Positions 41,958-50,411 of a stretch of DNA of 64,000 nucleotides are shown here, in pieces. Source of the stretch: HGM04593 sp045657945 (GTDB lineage Bacteria > Bacteroidota > Bacteroidia > Bacteroidales > Bacteroidaceae); contig JAZOUB010000045.1 of assembly GCA_045657945.1 (NCBI GenBank), positions 62,001 to 126,000 on the forward strand, written 5' to 3'. The notes under the pieces are model-generated. The model saw only the letters and a program-made list of their open reading frames with translations. It ran no database searches and was not told the DNA's origin. The position numbers were made by a program, and so were the translations under genes. The number at the start of each line of letters is the position of its first letter. Within the stretch, counting starts at the first letter, position 1.

Positions 41958-44345
41958 TTACTTGATTACTACTTTTTTACCATCAATGATGTAAATACCG
42001 CTTGTTGGGTTCTCAACCACACGACCCTGCAAATCATAGATAGTTTTCACCTCTCCGCTCTCACCTTTCAGTTCATCAATGTCTGTTGTCTCGCCATCAT
42101 CGAAGCGGACGCTCAGCGACTTCTGCGCTGTCACAGGCAACCACGCTGTCGGTATCTGCAAATATGCCTTGCCGGCACTGAATGTAGTATTATCTTCAAA
42201 TGGATAGAACATTGGTGCTTCATCAAGCTCTGCAACAGTGAACTTATAGTTGCTCATTTCGCCCTCTGTGCTGTTTACAGTTGTCTGCTCCAAAGTGCCC
42301 ACAAGCAAATTCAATGTATGCTCATTACACTCTTCAATAGTTGGCACAATATACTCACCTGGTTCACCCTTCACAAAGATACCAGCCTCTGTTGGTGTTG
42401 TCATTACCCTAGCGAGAGTTACTACCTGAGTTCCTGAATTAAAACCTATCGCGCTATATGCCTTCAAGCCCTCTACCTCACTAAAGTCAAGAGCATAAGG
42501 TGAGCAATAGGTCGCACTACCGTACTGGTTGATGGTGATAGCAACATAGGAAGGAACAATTTCTACAATATTTGTAAGTTCATTCCATCCCTCCGTAGCA
42601 GCGTATGTTTCTTTTGCACCATAAGGAACATAAAGAGTACAAGTATTTTTATCGACATAACCGAATTGTGTACCCCAAATAGCAAACAAATTCTCAGCAG
42701 GGATTAGAGAAGTAATGCTTGTAAGGCCGGAGCAATAAGCGAACGCATAATCTCCAATGCTTGTAACGCTGTTAGGGATTGTTACACTTGTAAGACCGTA
42801 GCAGTTATAGAACGCATGTTTTCCAATGCTTGTAACGCTGTTGGGTATTTCAATGCTTGTAAGGCAGGAGCAATTATAGAACGCATTATTTCCAATGCTT
42901 GTAACGCTGTTAGGGATTACAATACTGGTAAGCCCGTAGCATTCCTCGAATGCACTACCCGTAATACCCAAAGTTCCATCCTTTATAGTAATTGATGTAT
43001 TTACAGGCATTGTCCCTTTGTATTTATAAAGCACCTTTCCGGCATATACTAAGCCATCTGGTTGATTTTCAAACCAAGCAGTGCCAGCGAACGCATCATA
43101 ATCAATACTTGTAATGCTGTTGGGTATTTCAATGCTTGTAAGGCCGGTACAACCACAGAACGTCATAAATTCAATGCTTGTTACGCTGTTAGGGATTACA
43201 ATGCTTGTAAGTCCAGAGCAGTCACGGAACGCATAATATCCAATGCTTGTAACGCTGTTAGGGATTACAATGCTTGTAAGACCAGTGCATCCCTCGAACG
43301 CACCTTGAACAATATCTGTTGTACCGTCTTTAATAACTATTGATGTATTTACAGGCATTGTCCCTTTGTATTTATAAAGTACACTGCCAGCGTAGACAAC
43401 ACCATTGGGCAGGTTATTGTACCAAGCAGTACCTTCGAACGTAGAACCTCCAATGCTTGTAACGCTGTTAGGGATTACAATGCTTGTAAGGCCGGAGCAA
43501 CCAGAGAACGCAAAACCTCCAATGCTTGTAACGCTGTTAGGGATAGTAATACTTGTAAGCCCTGTGCATCCCTTGAACGCAGAATTTCCAATGCTTGTTA
43601 CGCTATTGGGGATTTCAACACTTGTAAGGCCGGAGCAATTCTCGAATGCACCACCTCCAATACTAGTTACACTGTTTGGAATTTCCGTGTTTTTGCAACC
43701 TACAATAAGAGTATTTGTAGCTGTCTCAATAATCGCATTACTTTTATTTCTACTATCATAAACTGAATTATCTTCTGCAACAAGAATGCTTGTAAGGCCG
43801 TAGCAACCAGCGAACGCATAATAATCAATACTTGTTACGCTGTTTGGGATTGTAACGCTTGTAAGTTTGTAGCAACCAGAGAATGCAGAATATCCAATAT
43901 TTGTTACGCTGTTAGGGATTGTTACGCTTGTAAGGCTGATGCAACTAGAGAACGCATAATATCCAACGCTTGTTACGCTGTTAGGGATTGTTACGCTTGT
44001 AATTCTGGTGCAACTAGAGAACGCACGATGTCCAATGCTTGTTACGCTGTTAGGGATTACAATGCTTGTAAGCCTAGAGCAGCCACTGAACGCATCATCT
44101 CCAATGCTTGTAACGCTGTAGGTAGTTCCATTATAAGTAACGCTTGCAGTAATATTCACTGAGCCACTGTATTCGTCGTAATACTGAGAATAGTAACTTC
44201 CTTTGTAAGTAACTTCAACCGTCTTATCCTCCTCGGACAGAATGTTGTAATAGATACCGCCCACCTCAAAGTCGTGGGCGTTTGCAAATGTTGTACACAG
44301 CAACAGCAGTGCCGTGAACAGATGTTTTAAATAATTGTGTTTCAT
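41958..44345 (-). CDS. BspA-type leucine-rich repeat surface protein
   Basis: A 795-residue secreted protein with signal peptide (MKHNYLKHLFTALLLLCTTF) and at least 15 LRR_5 repeats of the TpLRR/BspA type, core LTSVTIPNSVTSIGYYAFSG. Two longer units share the segment VLYKYKGTMPVNTSI. A C-terminal domain of about 230 residues ends TIYDLQGRVVENPTSGIYII and a Lys-rich tail, like the sorting domain of secreted Bacteroidales proteins. BspA proteins bind host matrix or other bacteria. The nucleotide repeats are so regular that repeat number may change by recombination. A structured leader precedes it. Confidence 0.9.
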   Translation of the reverse strand: MKHNYLKHLFTALLLLCTTFANAHDFEVGGIYYNILSEEDKTVEVTYKGSYYSQYYDEYSGSVNITASVTYNGTTYSVTSIGDDAFSGCSRLTSIVIPNSVTSIGHRAFSSCTRITSVTIPNSVTSVGYYAFSSCISLTSVTIPNSVTNIGYSAFSGCYKLTSVTIPNSVTSIDYYAFAGCYGLTSILVAEDNSVYDSRNKSNAIIETATNTLIVGCKNTEIPNSVTSIGGGAFENCSGLTSVEIPNSVTSIGNSAFKGCTGLTSITIPNSVTSIGGFAFSGCSGLTSIVIPNSVTSIGGSTFEGTAWYNNLPNGVVYAGSVLYKYKGTMPVNTSIVIKDGTTDIVQGAFEGCTGLTSIVIPNSVTSIGYYAFRDCSGLTSIVIPNSVTSIEFMTFCGCTGLTSIEIPNSITSIDYDAFAGTAWFENQPDGLVYAGKVLYKYKGTMPVNTSITIKDGTLGITGSAFEECYGLTSIVIPNSVTSIGNNAFYNCSCLTSIEIPNSVTSIGKHAFYNCYGLTSVTIPNSVTSIGDYAFAYCSGLTSITSLIPAENLFAIWGTQFGYVDKNTCTLYVPYGAKETYAATEGWNELTNIVEIVPSYVAITINQYGSATYCSPYALDFSEVEGLKAYSAIGFNSGTQVVTLARVMTTPTEAGIFVKGEPGEYIVPTIEECNEHTLNLLVGTLEQTTVNSTEGEMSNYKFTVAELDEAPMFYPFEDNTTFSAGKAYLQIPTAWLPVTAQKSLSVRFDDGETTDIDELKGESGEVKTIYDLQGRVVENPTSGIYIIDGKKVVIK

Positions 44346-44700
44346 AAAAACTATAAATTAAGGTTAATAAAATCCGTAATTTACAGTCTTACGCTTTTTG
44401 GGTATTGCCATACTCCTACAAGAATGAGCTTGGAGCAATGCAATAAAAAAAGACGTGAGACTTGTGCCTTACGTCCATGAACTGAGGCATCGCCAAACGC
44501 CTTAATGAGATGAACATAGAAGAAACAATATTCCCACGCCGTGAATATATATGTGGGCAGTGCGCAAAATGCGCACCACCTACATACAAACACAGAATGA
44601 GCATTGGTTGCTTCAGTCCCTCATTTAAAATTTTGGCGAATTTCAGTTCGGACTTAAAACAAAATGCTTTATTTACATCGGTAGCTTTCTCCCTACCGAC
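44346..44700 (-). ncRNA. Structured 5' leader RNA, locus 2
   Basis: A leader of about 350 bases before the BspA gene. In RNA order: UUCGCCAA (plus-strand TTGGCGAA at 44633-44640); helix AATGAG/CTCATT (44504-44509 with 44620-44625) enclosing CCCAC/GTGGG and GTGCGC/GCGCAC hairpins; then AGGC...GCCT hairpin (44485-44502) with loop UUUGGCGA, complementary to the first element over 7 bases. A GACGT/ACGTC hairpin with seven T follows, a possible attenuator. The same elements occur at locus 1 (32440-32690) with different but compensating stems. Confidence 0.6.
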
Positions 44701-44704
44701 ACTG

Positions 44705-44712
44705 CAAAGATA
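44705..44712 (-). promoter_or_regulatory. -7 promoter motif for the BspA leader
   Basis: CAAAGATA on the plus strand is TATCTTTG on the minus strand, a full match to TANNTTTG. Downstream, the motif AGTGCAAA-x(0-1)-GCGAAATAA recurs at 44711-44731 and 44790-44810. Confidence 0.55.
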
Positions 44713-44731
44713 GTGCAAACGAGCGAAATAA

Positions 44732-45031
44732 TATCAAGTTTACTTGGATATTTCACAGCGAGTGCAGCCTATTTTCACGTTAGTAAAAATAGTGCAAAAA
44801 AGCGAAATAAGAAAATTTCCCAATGTTTTTCAGCAAGTTACATACCGACAGTGCATAATAAGGGCTCAGTAGAAATTTAGTGTGGATATCAATACGCTTA
44901 TGGTCTTATTCTACATCAGTCCTCAACCTTAATCGTTTACTTGTATTTTCTTCAAGTTACGCGTCAAAGTCCACGATGTATGTCAATAAATCTTCATTGC
45001 AAAGGTAATTCCCCGCCAACGGCGGAAGGGC
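44732..45031. other. Non-coding interval
   Basis: An AT-rich stretch of about 300 bp with one more copy of the AGTGCAAA motif at 44790. No gene was recognised. Confidence 0.4.
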
Positions 45032-45149
45032 AGCGTTGGGAGGCACAGCGAGTAGCCGAGCAATGCTTGGAAACAGGCGGCATGATGTTTGAGCGTAGCG
45101 AGTACTTGCCGCCCCAAGTATTGCGACAAGGAGCGAGCGGCGAGGTGTG
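45032..45149 (+). repeat. 118-bp direct repeat, copy 1
   Basis: Begins AGCGTTGGGAGGCACAGCGA and ends GCGGCGAGGTGTG. The second copy is 201 bp downstream and differs at two positions noted. Each contains an inverted GGCGGCA...TTGCCGCC that can form a hairpin. Confidence 0.7.
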
Positions 45150-45232
45150 GAAAGTCGGATCGTAGCCATGTCGTTCTGTGAGCCAAGGAGTTGAACAACT
45201 TGCTTGTCTTCCTACCGCTTGGCCTCCGACTT

Positions 45233-45350
45233 AGCGTTGGGAGGCACAGCGAGTAGCCGAGCAATGCTTGGAAACAGGCGGCATGATGTTTGAGCGTAGC
45301 GAGTTCTTGCCGCCCCAAGTATTGCGACAAGCAGCGAGCGGCGAGGTGTG
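45233..45350 (+). repeat. 118-bp direct repeat, copy 2
   Basis: Same as copy 1 except for single-base changes in GAGTTCTTGCC and CAAGCAGCG. Both copies are in a region without recognisable genes. Confidence 0.7.
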
Positions 45351-45752
45351 AACCGACTGAAGAATATTGCAGCAGCTAATACTGATGCAATTTGTGAACA
45401 AAGGAAGCGCCGAATGCTGTACACGACTGCCCCGTTTTTGGTACTTTTTTCAAAAAAGTACAGAAAGCAAGACTACAGAATGAATATAAGATAACAGAAC
45501 AAGGTTAAAAATTGTGAGTAAGCGAGTGCGGGTAAATTTGTTTACACACACAAAGCGAGAGGAAGCAATTACAGCGAAATTAAAATGTGAGTTAATTCAA
45601 TACGTCAATAAGCTATATTCCAAATTTAAAGTAAACCGGATTATCCACATCTTTTTGCTACTGAACCATAATAAGCAATATTTTGCTAACACCAATGCTC
45701 AAAATGAGAATTTTGTTTCTTCGAAATAGAAATATAAAATACTAAGACACAA
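45351..45752. other. Non-coding or weakly coding interval
   Basis: Contains a 71-codon plus-strand frame (GTG start at 45514) with a Lys/Asn-rich text typical of AT-rich non-coding DNA, so it is not called a gene. No other structure seen. Confidence 0.4.
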
Positions 45753-45788
45753 CAAGAGGAGGCAAAGATTTCTCCTTGCCTCCTCTTG
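45753..45788 (-). terminator. Terminator of the glycine cleavage operon
   Basis: CAAGAGGAGGCAA / TTGCCTCCTCTTG, 13-bp stem, just after the gcvPB stop on the minus strand. Confidence 0.85.
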
Positions 45789-45805
45789 CAAATTCATTAT
45801 TATTA

Positions 45806-47272
45806 TCAACCAAGCAGCTGCTTATAGGTTGTCTTGGGTGAGCGAGCGGCTGTTGTCTCGTCGAGACGGCGCACAGGTGTGCTGTGCGGAGCGTTCTTTA
45901 CCACATCGGGGTTCTCTATTGCCTCGGCAGCAACCTTCTTCATCACTGCAATGAACTCATCCAGTGTCTCCTTGCTTTCGGTCTCTGTTGGTTCAATCAT
46001 TATGCTCTGATGGAACAGCAAGGGGAAGTAGATTGTAGGTGCATGATAACCGTAGTCGAGCAGTCGCTTGGCAATGTCGAGCGTTGTAACGCCAGTCGAT
46101 TTGTCGGCAAGGCCGTCGAACACAAACTCGTGCTTGCATACACCCTCAATTGGCAGGTAGTATTCGTTCTTCAGTGACTCCTTGACATAGTTTGCATTGA
46201 GCACTGCAAGTGGACCTACCATCTTCACATTCTCGCGGCCGAGAGTGAGGATATAGGTATAGGCACGCAACAGCACGCCAAAGTTGCCAAGGAAATTGGA
46301 AACATAGCCTGCCGACTTCTCATCGGTGTCAAGATAGAACACACCGTCGGCATCCTTCTTCACCTGTGGGTTGGGCAGCAATGCCTCAAGACCGGCACGC
46401 ACGCCTACAGGGCCGTCACCGGGGCCACCGCCACCGTGAGGTGTAGAGAATGTCTTGTGAAGGTTTATATGCATGATGTCGAATCCCATGTCACCGGGGC
46501 GGCACTTGCCAAGCACGGCATTCAGGTTCGCTCCATCGTAGTAGAGCAAACCGCCACACTCATGCACCAGGCGTGCAATCTCAGGGATTTCGGTCTCGAA
46601 TATACCAAGTGTGTTAGGGTTGGTCATCATGATGCCGGCAACGGTGTCATCGAGCAAAGGTTTCAAGTCCTCTACATCGACTGTTCCGTTGGCTGTTGAC
46701 TTAACCTCAACAATCTCAAGGCCACATACTGCAGCACTTGCAGGGTTGGTACCATGAGCACTGTCGGGAACAATGACCTTTGTTCGCTTTGTGTCGCCAC
46801 GCTGCTGGTGATATGAGCGCATAATCATCAATCCTGTCAACTCACCGTGTGCACCGGCGTATGGATTAAGCGTAAACGCTGCAAGGCCACTGATCTCGGC
46901 AAGCGACTCGGCAAGGTTGTAATAGACCTCAAGAGCACCCTGTGCAGCTTCAACAGGAGCATCGGGGTGTAGCCCAGCGAATGAAGGCAACGCGCTGATT
47001 TCCTCGTTAAGGCGAGGATTGTACTTCATTGTACAGCTGCCCAAGGGGTAGAAACCAGTATCGACACCAAAATTCTTGTTCGACAGGTTGGTATAATGAC
47101 GCACCACATCAAACTCTGTAACCTCGGGAAGCAGGGGTTTGCTCTCGCGTTTAAGGTTATCGGGCAAGCAGCAAGGACAATAGTTCTCCTTGAAAACATT
47201 CTTCGGAAGGGAATATCCCGTTCTGCCCTCTTTCGAGAGCTCGAAAATCAATTTGTCATAATTGCGTATCAT
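45806..47272 (-). CDS. gcvPB: Glycine dehydrogenase (decarboxylating) subunit 2
   Basis: A 488-residue C-terminal half of the glycine cleavage P protein. The PLP lysine is in DIMHINLHKTFSTPHGGGGP (about residue 270). It shows PLGSCTMKYNP and MIEPTETES of the family. Together with GcvPA it decarboxylates glycine and passes the aminomethyl group to the H protein. It is last in the operon. Confidence 0.95.
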   Translation of the reverse strand: MIRNYDKLIFELSKEGRTGYSLPKNVFKENYCPCCLPDNLKRESKPLLPEVTEFDVVRHYTNLSNKNFGVDTGFYPLGSCTMKYNPRLNEEISALPSFAGLHPDAPVEAAQGALEVYYNLAESLAEISGLAAFTLNPYAGAHGELTGLMIMRSYHQQRGDTKRTKVIVPDSAHGTNPASAAVCGLEIVEVKSTANGTVDVEDLKPLLDDTVAGIMMTNPNTLGIFETEIPEIARLVHECGGLLYYDGANLNAVLGKCRPGDMGFDIMHINLHKTFSTPHGGGGPGDGPVGVRAGLEALLPNPQVKKDADGVFYLDTDEKSAGYVSNFLGNFGVLLRAYTYILTLGRENVKMVGPLAVLNANYVKESLKNEYYLPIEGVCKHEFVFDGLADKSTGVTTLDIAKRLLDYGYHAPTIYFPLLFHQSIMIEPTETESKETLDEFIAVMKKVAAEAIENPDVVKNAPHSTPVRRLDETTAARSPKTTYKQLLG

Positions 47273-47286
47273 GGTATATCCTCCAA

Positions 47287-48603
47287 TTAAATGTTATTCA
47301 CTATTTCAACGAACTTGTCCATCTCCTCCTTTGTACGCTGCTCGGTAACACACACAAGCAACATGTCATCGGCTACACGCACACCGCCAAGAATACCGTT
47401 GGCACACAGCGCATCGAGCACCTTCTCGGCAGGGACAGCCGTACGCACCACGAATTCATTGAAGAACGGTTTCTCGTAAGCCAGTGCGCATTTGCCTGTT
47501 GCTACAAGCCTGTCGGCAAGGTAATGCGCGCCGCCGTATGAGAGTTCGCAAGCCTCCTTCAAGCCCTTGTGTCCCATCACTGACATGTAGATTGTCACAT
47601 AGAGAGCCATGAGCGACTGGTTGGAGCAGATGTTGCTGTTTGCCTTCTCGCGGCGGATGTGCTGCTCGCGCGCCTGTAATGTAAGCACAAATGCGCGCTT
47701 GCCATCGACATCGGTTGTAGCGCCCACAATGCGGCCAGGCAACTTGCGTATGTTGGCATTGGTGCAGGCAAGGAAACCCACGTATGGACCGCCGTAGCAC
47801 ATTGGGATGCCAAGCGACTGGGCATCGCCGCAGGCAATATCTGCGCCCCACTCTGCCGGTGTCTTCAGCACCGCAAGGCTCGATGGCTTGCAGTTCATCA
47901 CAAGCATGGTCTTCTTTGCGTGACACATGTCGGCAACACCGGTATAGTCCTCGACAATACCATAGAAGTTTGGCTGTGCAAGGATTACGCCTGCAACATC
48001 ATCGCCCTGTAGTTTTGCTTCAAGGTCGGCAAGGTCGGTAACACCATCCTTTTCGGCAATAGTCTCAACGATGACACCCTGGTACTTGGCATAAGTCTCC
48101 ACCACGCGCTTCACTCTCGGATTCATTGTTGCCGAAACAAGTACCTTGTTGCGTTTCTTTGCAATTGCAACACACATCATCATGGCCTCGGCAGTGGCTG
48201 TTGTGCCGTCATACATCGAGGCATTTGTAACATCCATTCCAGTGAGCTCGCAAATCATTGACTGGTACTCGAAGATATACTGCAATGTACCCTGCGAAAT
48301 CTCGGGCTGATAAGGAGTGTATGCTGTAAGGAATTCGCCACGCGAGAGTATCGGTGCTATCACAGATGGCGAATAGTGATCCTCGACACCGGCACCGGCA
48401 AAGCATGCAAGGCTTGCATTCTTCTTGCCCAGCGCCTCAAAAAACCGCCGCACCTCAACCTCGGACATAGCCTCGGGAAGCGCAAACTCGCGGTCAAAGA
48501 GCAGCTGCTGCGGAATCTCGCCATAGAGGTCGTCCATGGACTTCAGCCCGGCAACCTCAAGCATCTGCTCAATATCCTGTTGGGTATGAGGGAAATATTT
48601 CAT
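47287..48603 (-). CDS. gcvPA: Glycine dehydrogenase (decarboxylating) subunit 1
   Basis: A 438-residue N-terminal half of the P protein with typical HTQQDIEQMLEVAGLKSMDD and the segment FAGAGVEDHYSPSVIAPILS. The P protein is split into two genes here, as in Firmicutes, Thermotoga and archaea. It lies 14 bp upstream of gcvPB. Confidence 0.95.
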   Translation of the reverse strand: MKYFPHTQQDIEQMLEVAGLKSMDDLYGEIPQQLLFDREFALPEAMSEVEVRRFFEALGKKNASLACFAGAGVEDHYSPSVIAPILSRGEFLTAYTPYQPEISQGTLQYIFEYQSMICELTGMDVTNASMYDGTTATAEAMMMCVAIAKKRNKVLVSATMNPRVKRVVETYAKYQGVIVETIAEKDGVTDLADLEAKLQGDDVAGVILAQPNFYGIVEDYTGVADMCHAKKTMLVMNCKPSSLAVLKTPAEWGADIACGDAQSLGIPMCYGGPYVGFLACTNANIRKLPGRIVGATTDVDGKRAFVLTLQAREQHIRREKANSNICSNQSLMALYVTIYMSVMGHKGLKEACELSYGGAHYLADRLVATGKCALAYEKPFFNEFVVRTAVPAEKVLDALCANGILGGVRVADDMLLVCVTEQRTKEEMDKFVEIVNNI

Positions 48604-48644
48604 AATGAATTTACAATGAAATGCATTTCAAATTCGGTGCTGTC

Positions 48645-48746
48645 AAAAAGGAGGGAGTTAAAGGCATGCGATATGTGAGAAACCGCAGTTTACTTGAAGT
48701 AAATGAGGATTTCGAGCATGAGCATAACGCATAAATCCGCCTTTTT
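48645..48746 (+). repeat. Intergenic repeat family F1, copy d
   Basis: Reads AAAAAGGAGGGAGTTAAAGG, CCGCAGTTTACT, GTAAATGAGGATTT, GCATAACGC and ends CCGCCTTTTT. It sits between gcvH and gcvPA inside the operon, so it is transcribed with it. Confidence 0.65.
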
Positions 48747-48760
48747 GTCAGTAGCGACAA

Positions 48761-49141
48761 TTATTCGCCAATCATCACTTTATACGCCTCCGCATCCATC
48801 AACGCATCAGCCTCTGCAGGGTCGGCAAGTTTCACCTTAATAATCCAATTTGCGTATGGGTCGCTGTTCACGAGTTCTGGGCTGTCATTCAAAGCCTCGT
48901 TAACCTCTACAACAACACCGCTCACGGGTGAGATAAGGTCGCTGGCAGCCTTCACGCTCTCAACTGCGCCAAAGTCCTCGCCTGCAGCCACCTCATCGTC
49001 AACATCGGGCATATCGACATATACCACATTGCCAAGCTCGTGCTGTGCGTAGTCTGTAATACCTACATAGCCATATTCACCCTCAATCTTTACATACTCG
49101 TGTGACTCGGCATAACGGAGTCCTTCAAGAATTGTACTCAT
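48761..49141 (-). CDS. gcvH: Glycine cleavage system H protein
   Basis: A 126-residue lipoyl carrier. The lipoylated Lys is in GAVESVKAASDLISPVSG, about residue 63. It shuttles the methylamine group between the P and T proteins. The lplA product encoded upstream is the likely enzyme that attaches lipoate. Confidence 0.95.
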   Translation of the reverse strand: MSTILEGLRYAESHEYVKIEGEYGYVGITDYAQHELGNVVYVDMPDVDDEVAAGEDFGAVESVKAASDLISPVSGVVVEVNEALNDSPELVNSDPYANWIIKVKLADPAEADALMDAEAYKVMIGE

Positions 49142-49189
49142 AATAAATTTGTTTTATTGGTTAGTTATTAAGTTTTTTATTCAACCTTC

Positions 49190-49305
49190 CCACCGTCGCT
49201 CGTTTTACTTGCGACACCTCCCCTCCAAAGGAGTGGCGGAGTTTCATACTATGCTCTCCCACCTTTTAGGGGGGAGTACTGCAAAGCAGGGAGGGGGATT
49301 CGTAA
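49190..49305. repeat. Low-complexity intergenic repeat of the CCTCCCC/GGGGGAT type
   Basis: The gap between gcvH and gcvT holds ACACCTCCCCTCCAAAGG and later CCCACCTTTTAGGGGGGAG, CAGGGAGGGGGAT. These sequences form hairpins and are of a type seen in many Bacteroidetes genomes between genes. It has no coding potential. Confidence 0.5.
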
Positions 49306-49315
49306 ATTGTTATCT

Positions 49316-50404
49316 TCACTTCTTGTAGTTCTTGTCATAAAAGCGTTTCTTTGTCACCACGCCGGGGAACACCTTCTTGCGAATGCGCACTGCAACCTCG
49401 GTATCAAGTTTTGCATAATCAATGTCCACCATTGCCATGCAGACGCTCTTGCCGGTAGAAATAGAGTTATAGCCTGTTGTGACAACACCCACAACCTTGC
49501 CGTCGGCCTCTACCTCATAGCCATGGCGTGGAATAGCCTTGTCTTTGAGTTCTATGCCCACTATCTTGCGTTTAAGTCCCTCGGCCTTCTGCGCAGCAAG
49601 AGCCTCCTTGCCAATAAAATCCTTTTCCAGTTTCACAAAGATGCCAAGACCGGCCTCGAGCGGAGTAATCTCATCGGTAAGTTCGTCGCCATAGAGTGGC
49701 AAGCCAACCTCAAAACGCAATGTATCGCGGCAACCCAAGCCACATGGCTTCACCTCACCACTTGCGAGCAACTTGTCCCACACCTCATTTGTGAAGGCAT
49801 GTGAGCCATAGAGCTCAAAACCATCCTCGCCGGTATAACCTGTGCGGCTTATGATAATTGTTTCGCCATTATACTCCAATTCCTTGCAAGTGTAGAACGC
49901 CAGTTCCTGACATGGAATGCCAAGCACGCGCTCAATTATCTCCTCGGTCTTCGGGCCCTGAACGGCAACCTCGCCATATATGTCACTCTGGTGCTCCACT
50001 GTAACATCAAACTCCTTGGCATGCTCTGTTATCCATGCCACATCCTTGTCAATGTTCGATGCATTTATTACAAGAAAATAACGCTGATGAGCCATTTTAT
50101 AGACAAGCAGGTCATCAACGACACCACCTGTGGGGTGACACATCATGCCATAATATATCTTTCCGTCGGGAGCATCTGTAATGTCGTTGGTAAAGATGTG
50201 GTTCACGAACTTCTCGCTCTCGGGGCCTGTAACAAGCACTTCGCCCATGTGCGACACATCGAATACACCGCAAGCCTGGCGCACAGCATTATGTTCGTCA
50301 ACGATATTGCTATACTGGATTGGCATGTCAAAGCCACCGAAAGGGCTGATCAACGCTCCCAATGCAGCGTGTTTGTCATAAAGACAAGTTCTTTTATTCT
50401 CCAT
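49316..50404 (-). CDS. gcvT: Glycine cleavage system T protein (aminomethyltransferase)
   Basis: A 362-residue folate-dependent enzyme with the marker DVSHMGEVLVTGPESEKF and the folate-binding region GYTGEDGFELYG. It transfers the methylene group from H protein to tetrahydrofolate. Located 7 bp after lplA. Confidence 0.95.
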   Translation of the reverse strand: MENKRTCLYDKHAALGALISPFGGFDMPIQYSNIVDEHNAVRQACGVFDVSHMGEVLVTGPESEKFVNHIFTNDITDAPDGKIYYGMMCHPTGGVVDDLLVYKMAHQRYFLVINASNIDKDVAWITEHAKEFDVTVEHQSDIYGEVAVQGPKTEEIIERVLGIPCQELAFYTCKELEYNGETIIISRTGYTGEDGFELYGSHAFTNEVWDKLLASGEVKPCGLGCRDTLRFEVGLPLYGDELTDEITPLEAGLGIFVKLEKDFIGKEALAAQKAEGLKRKIVGIELKDKAIPRHGYEVEADGKVVGVVTTGYNSISTGKSVCMAMVDIDYAKLDTEVAVRIRKKVFPGVVTKKRFYDKNYKK

Positions 50405-50411
50405 AGGTCAG

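Noticed and set aside
44416..44718. A 100-codon minus-strand frame in the BspA leader
   Set aside because: It spans the conserved leader structure and the promoter; the second leader locus has no matching peptide, so RNA structure explains the sequence better.
45514..45729. A 71-codon plus-strand frame (GTG start)
   Set aside because: Composition is that of AT-rich non-coding DNA (Lys, Asn, Ile), with no ribosome-binding site, promoter or neighbour to support it.
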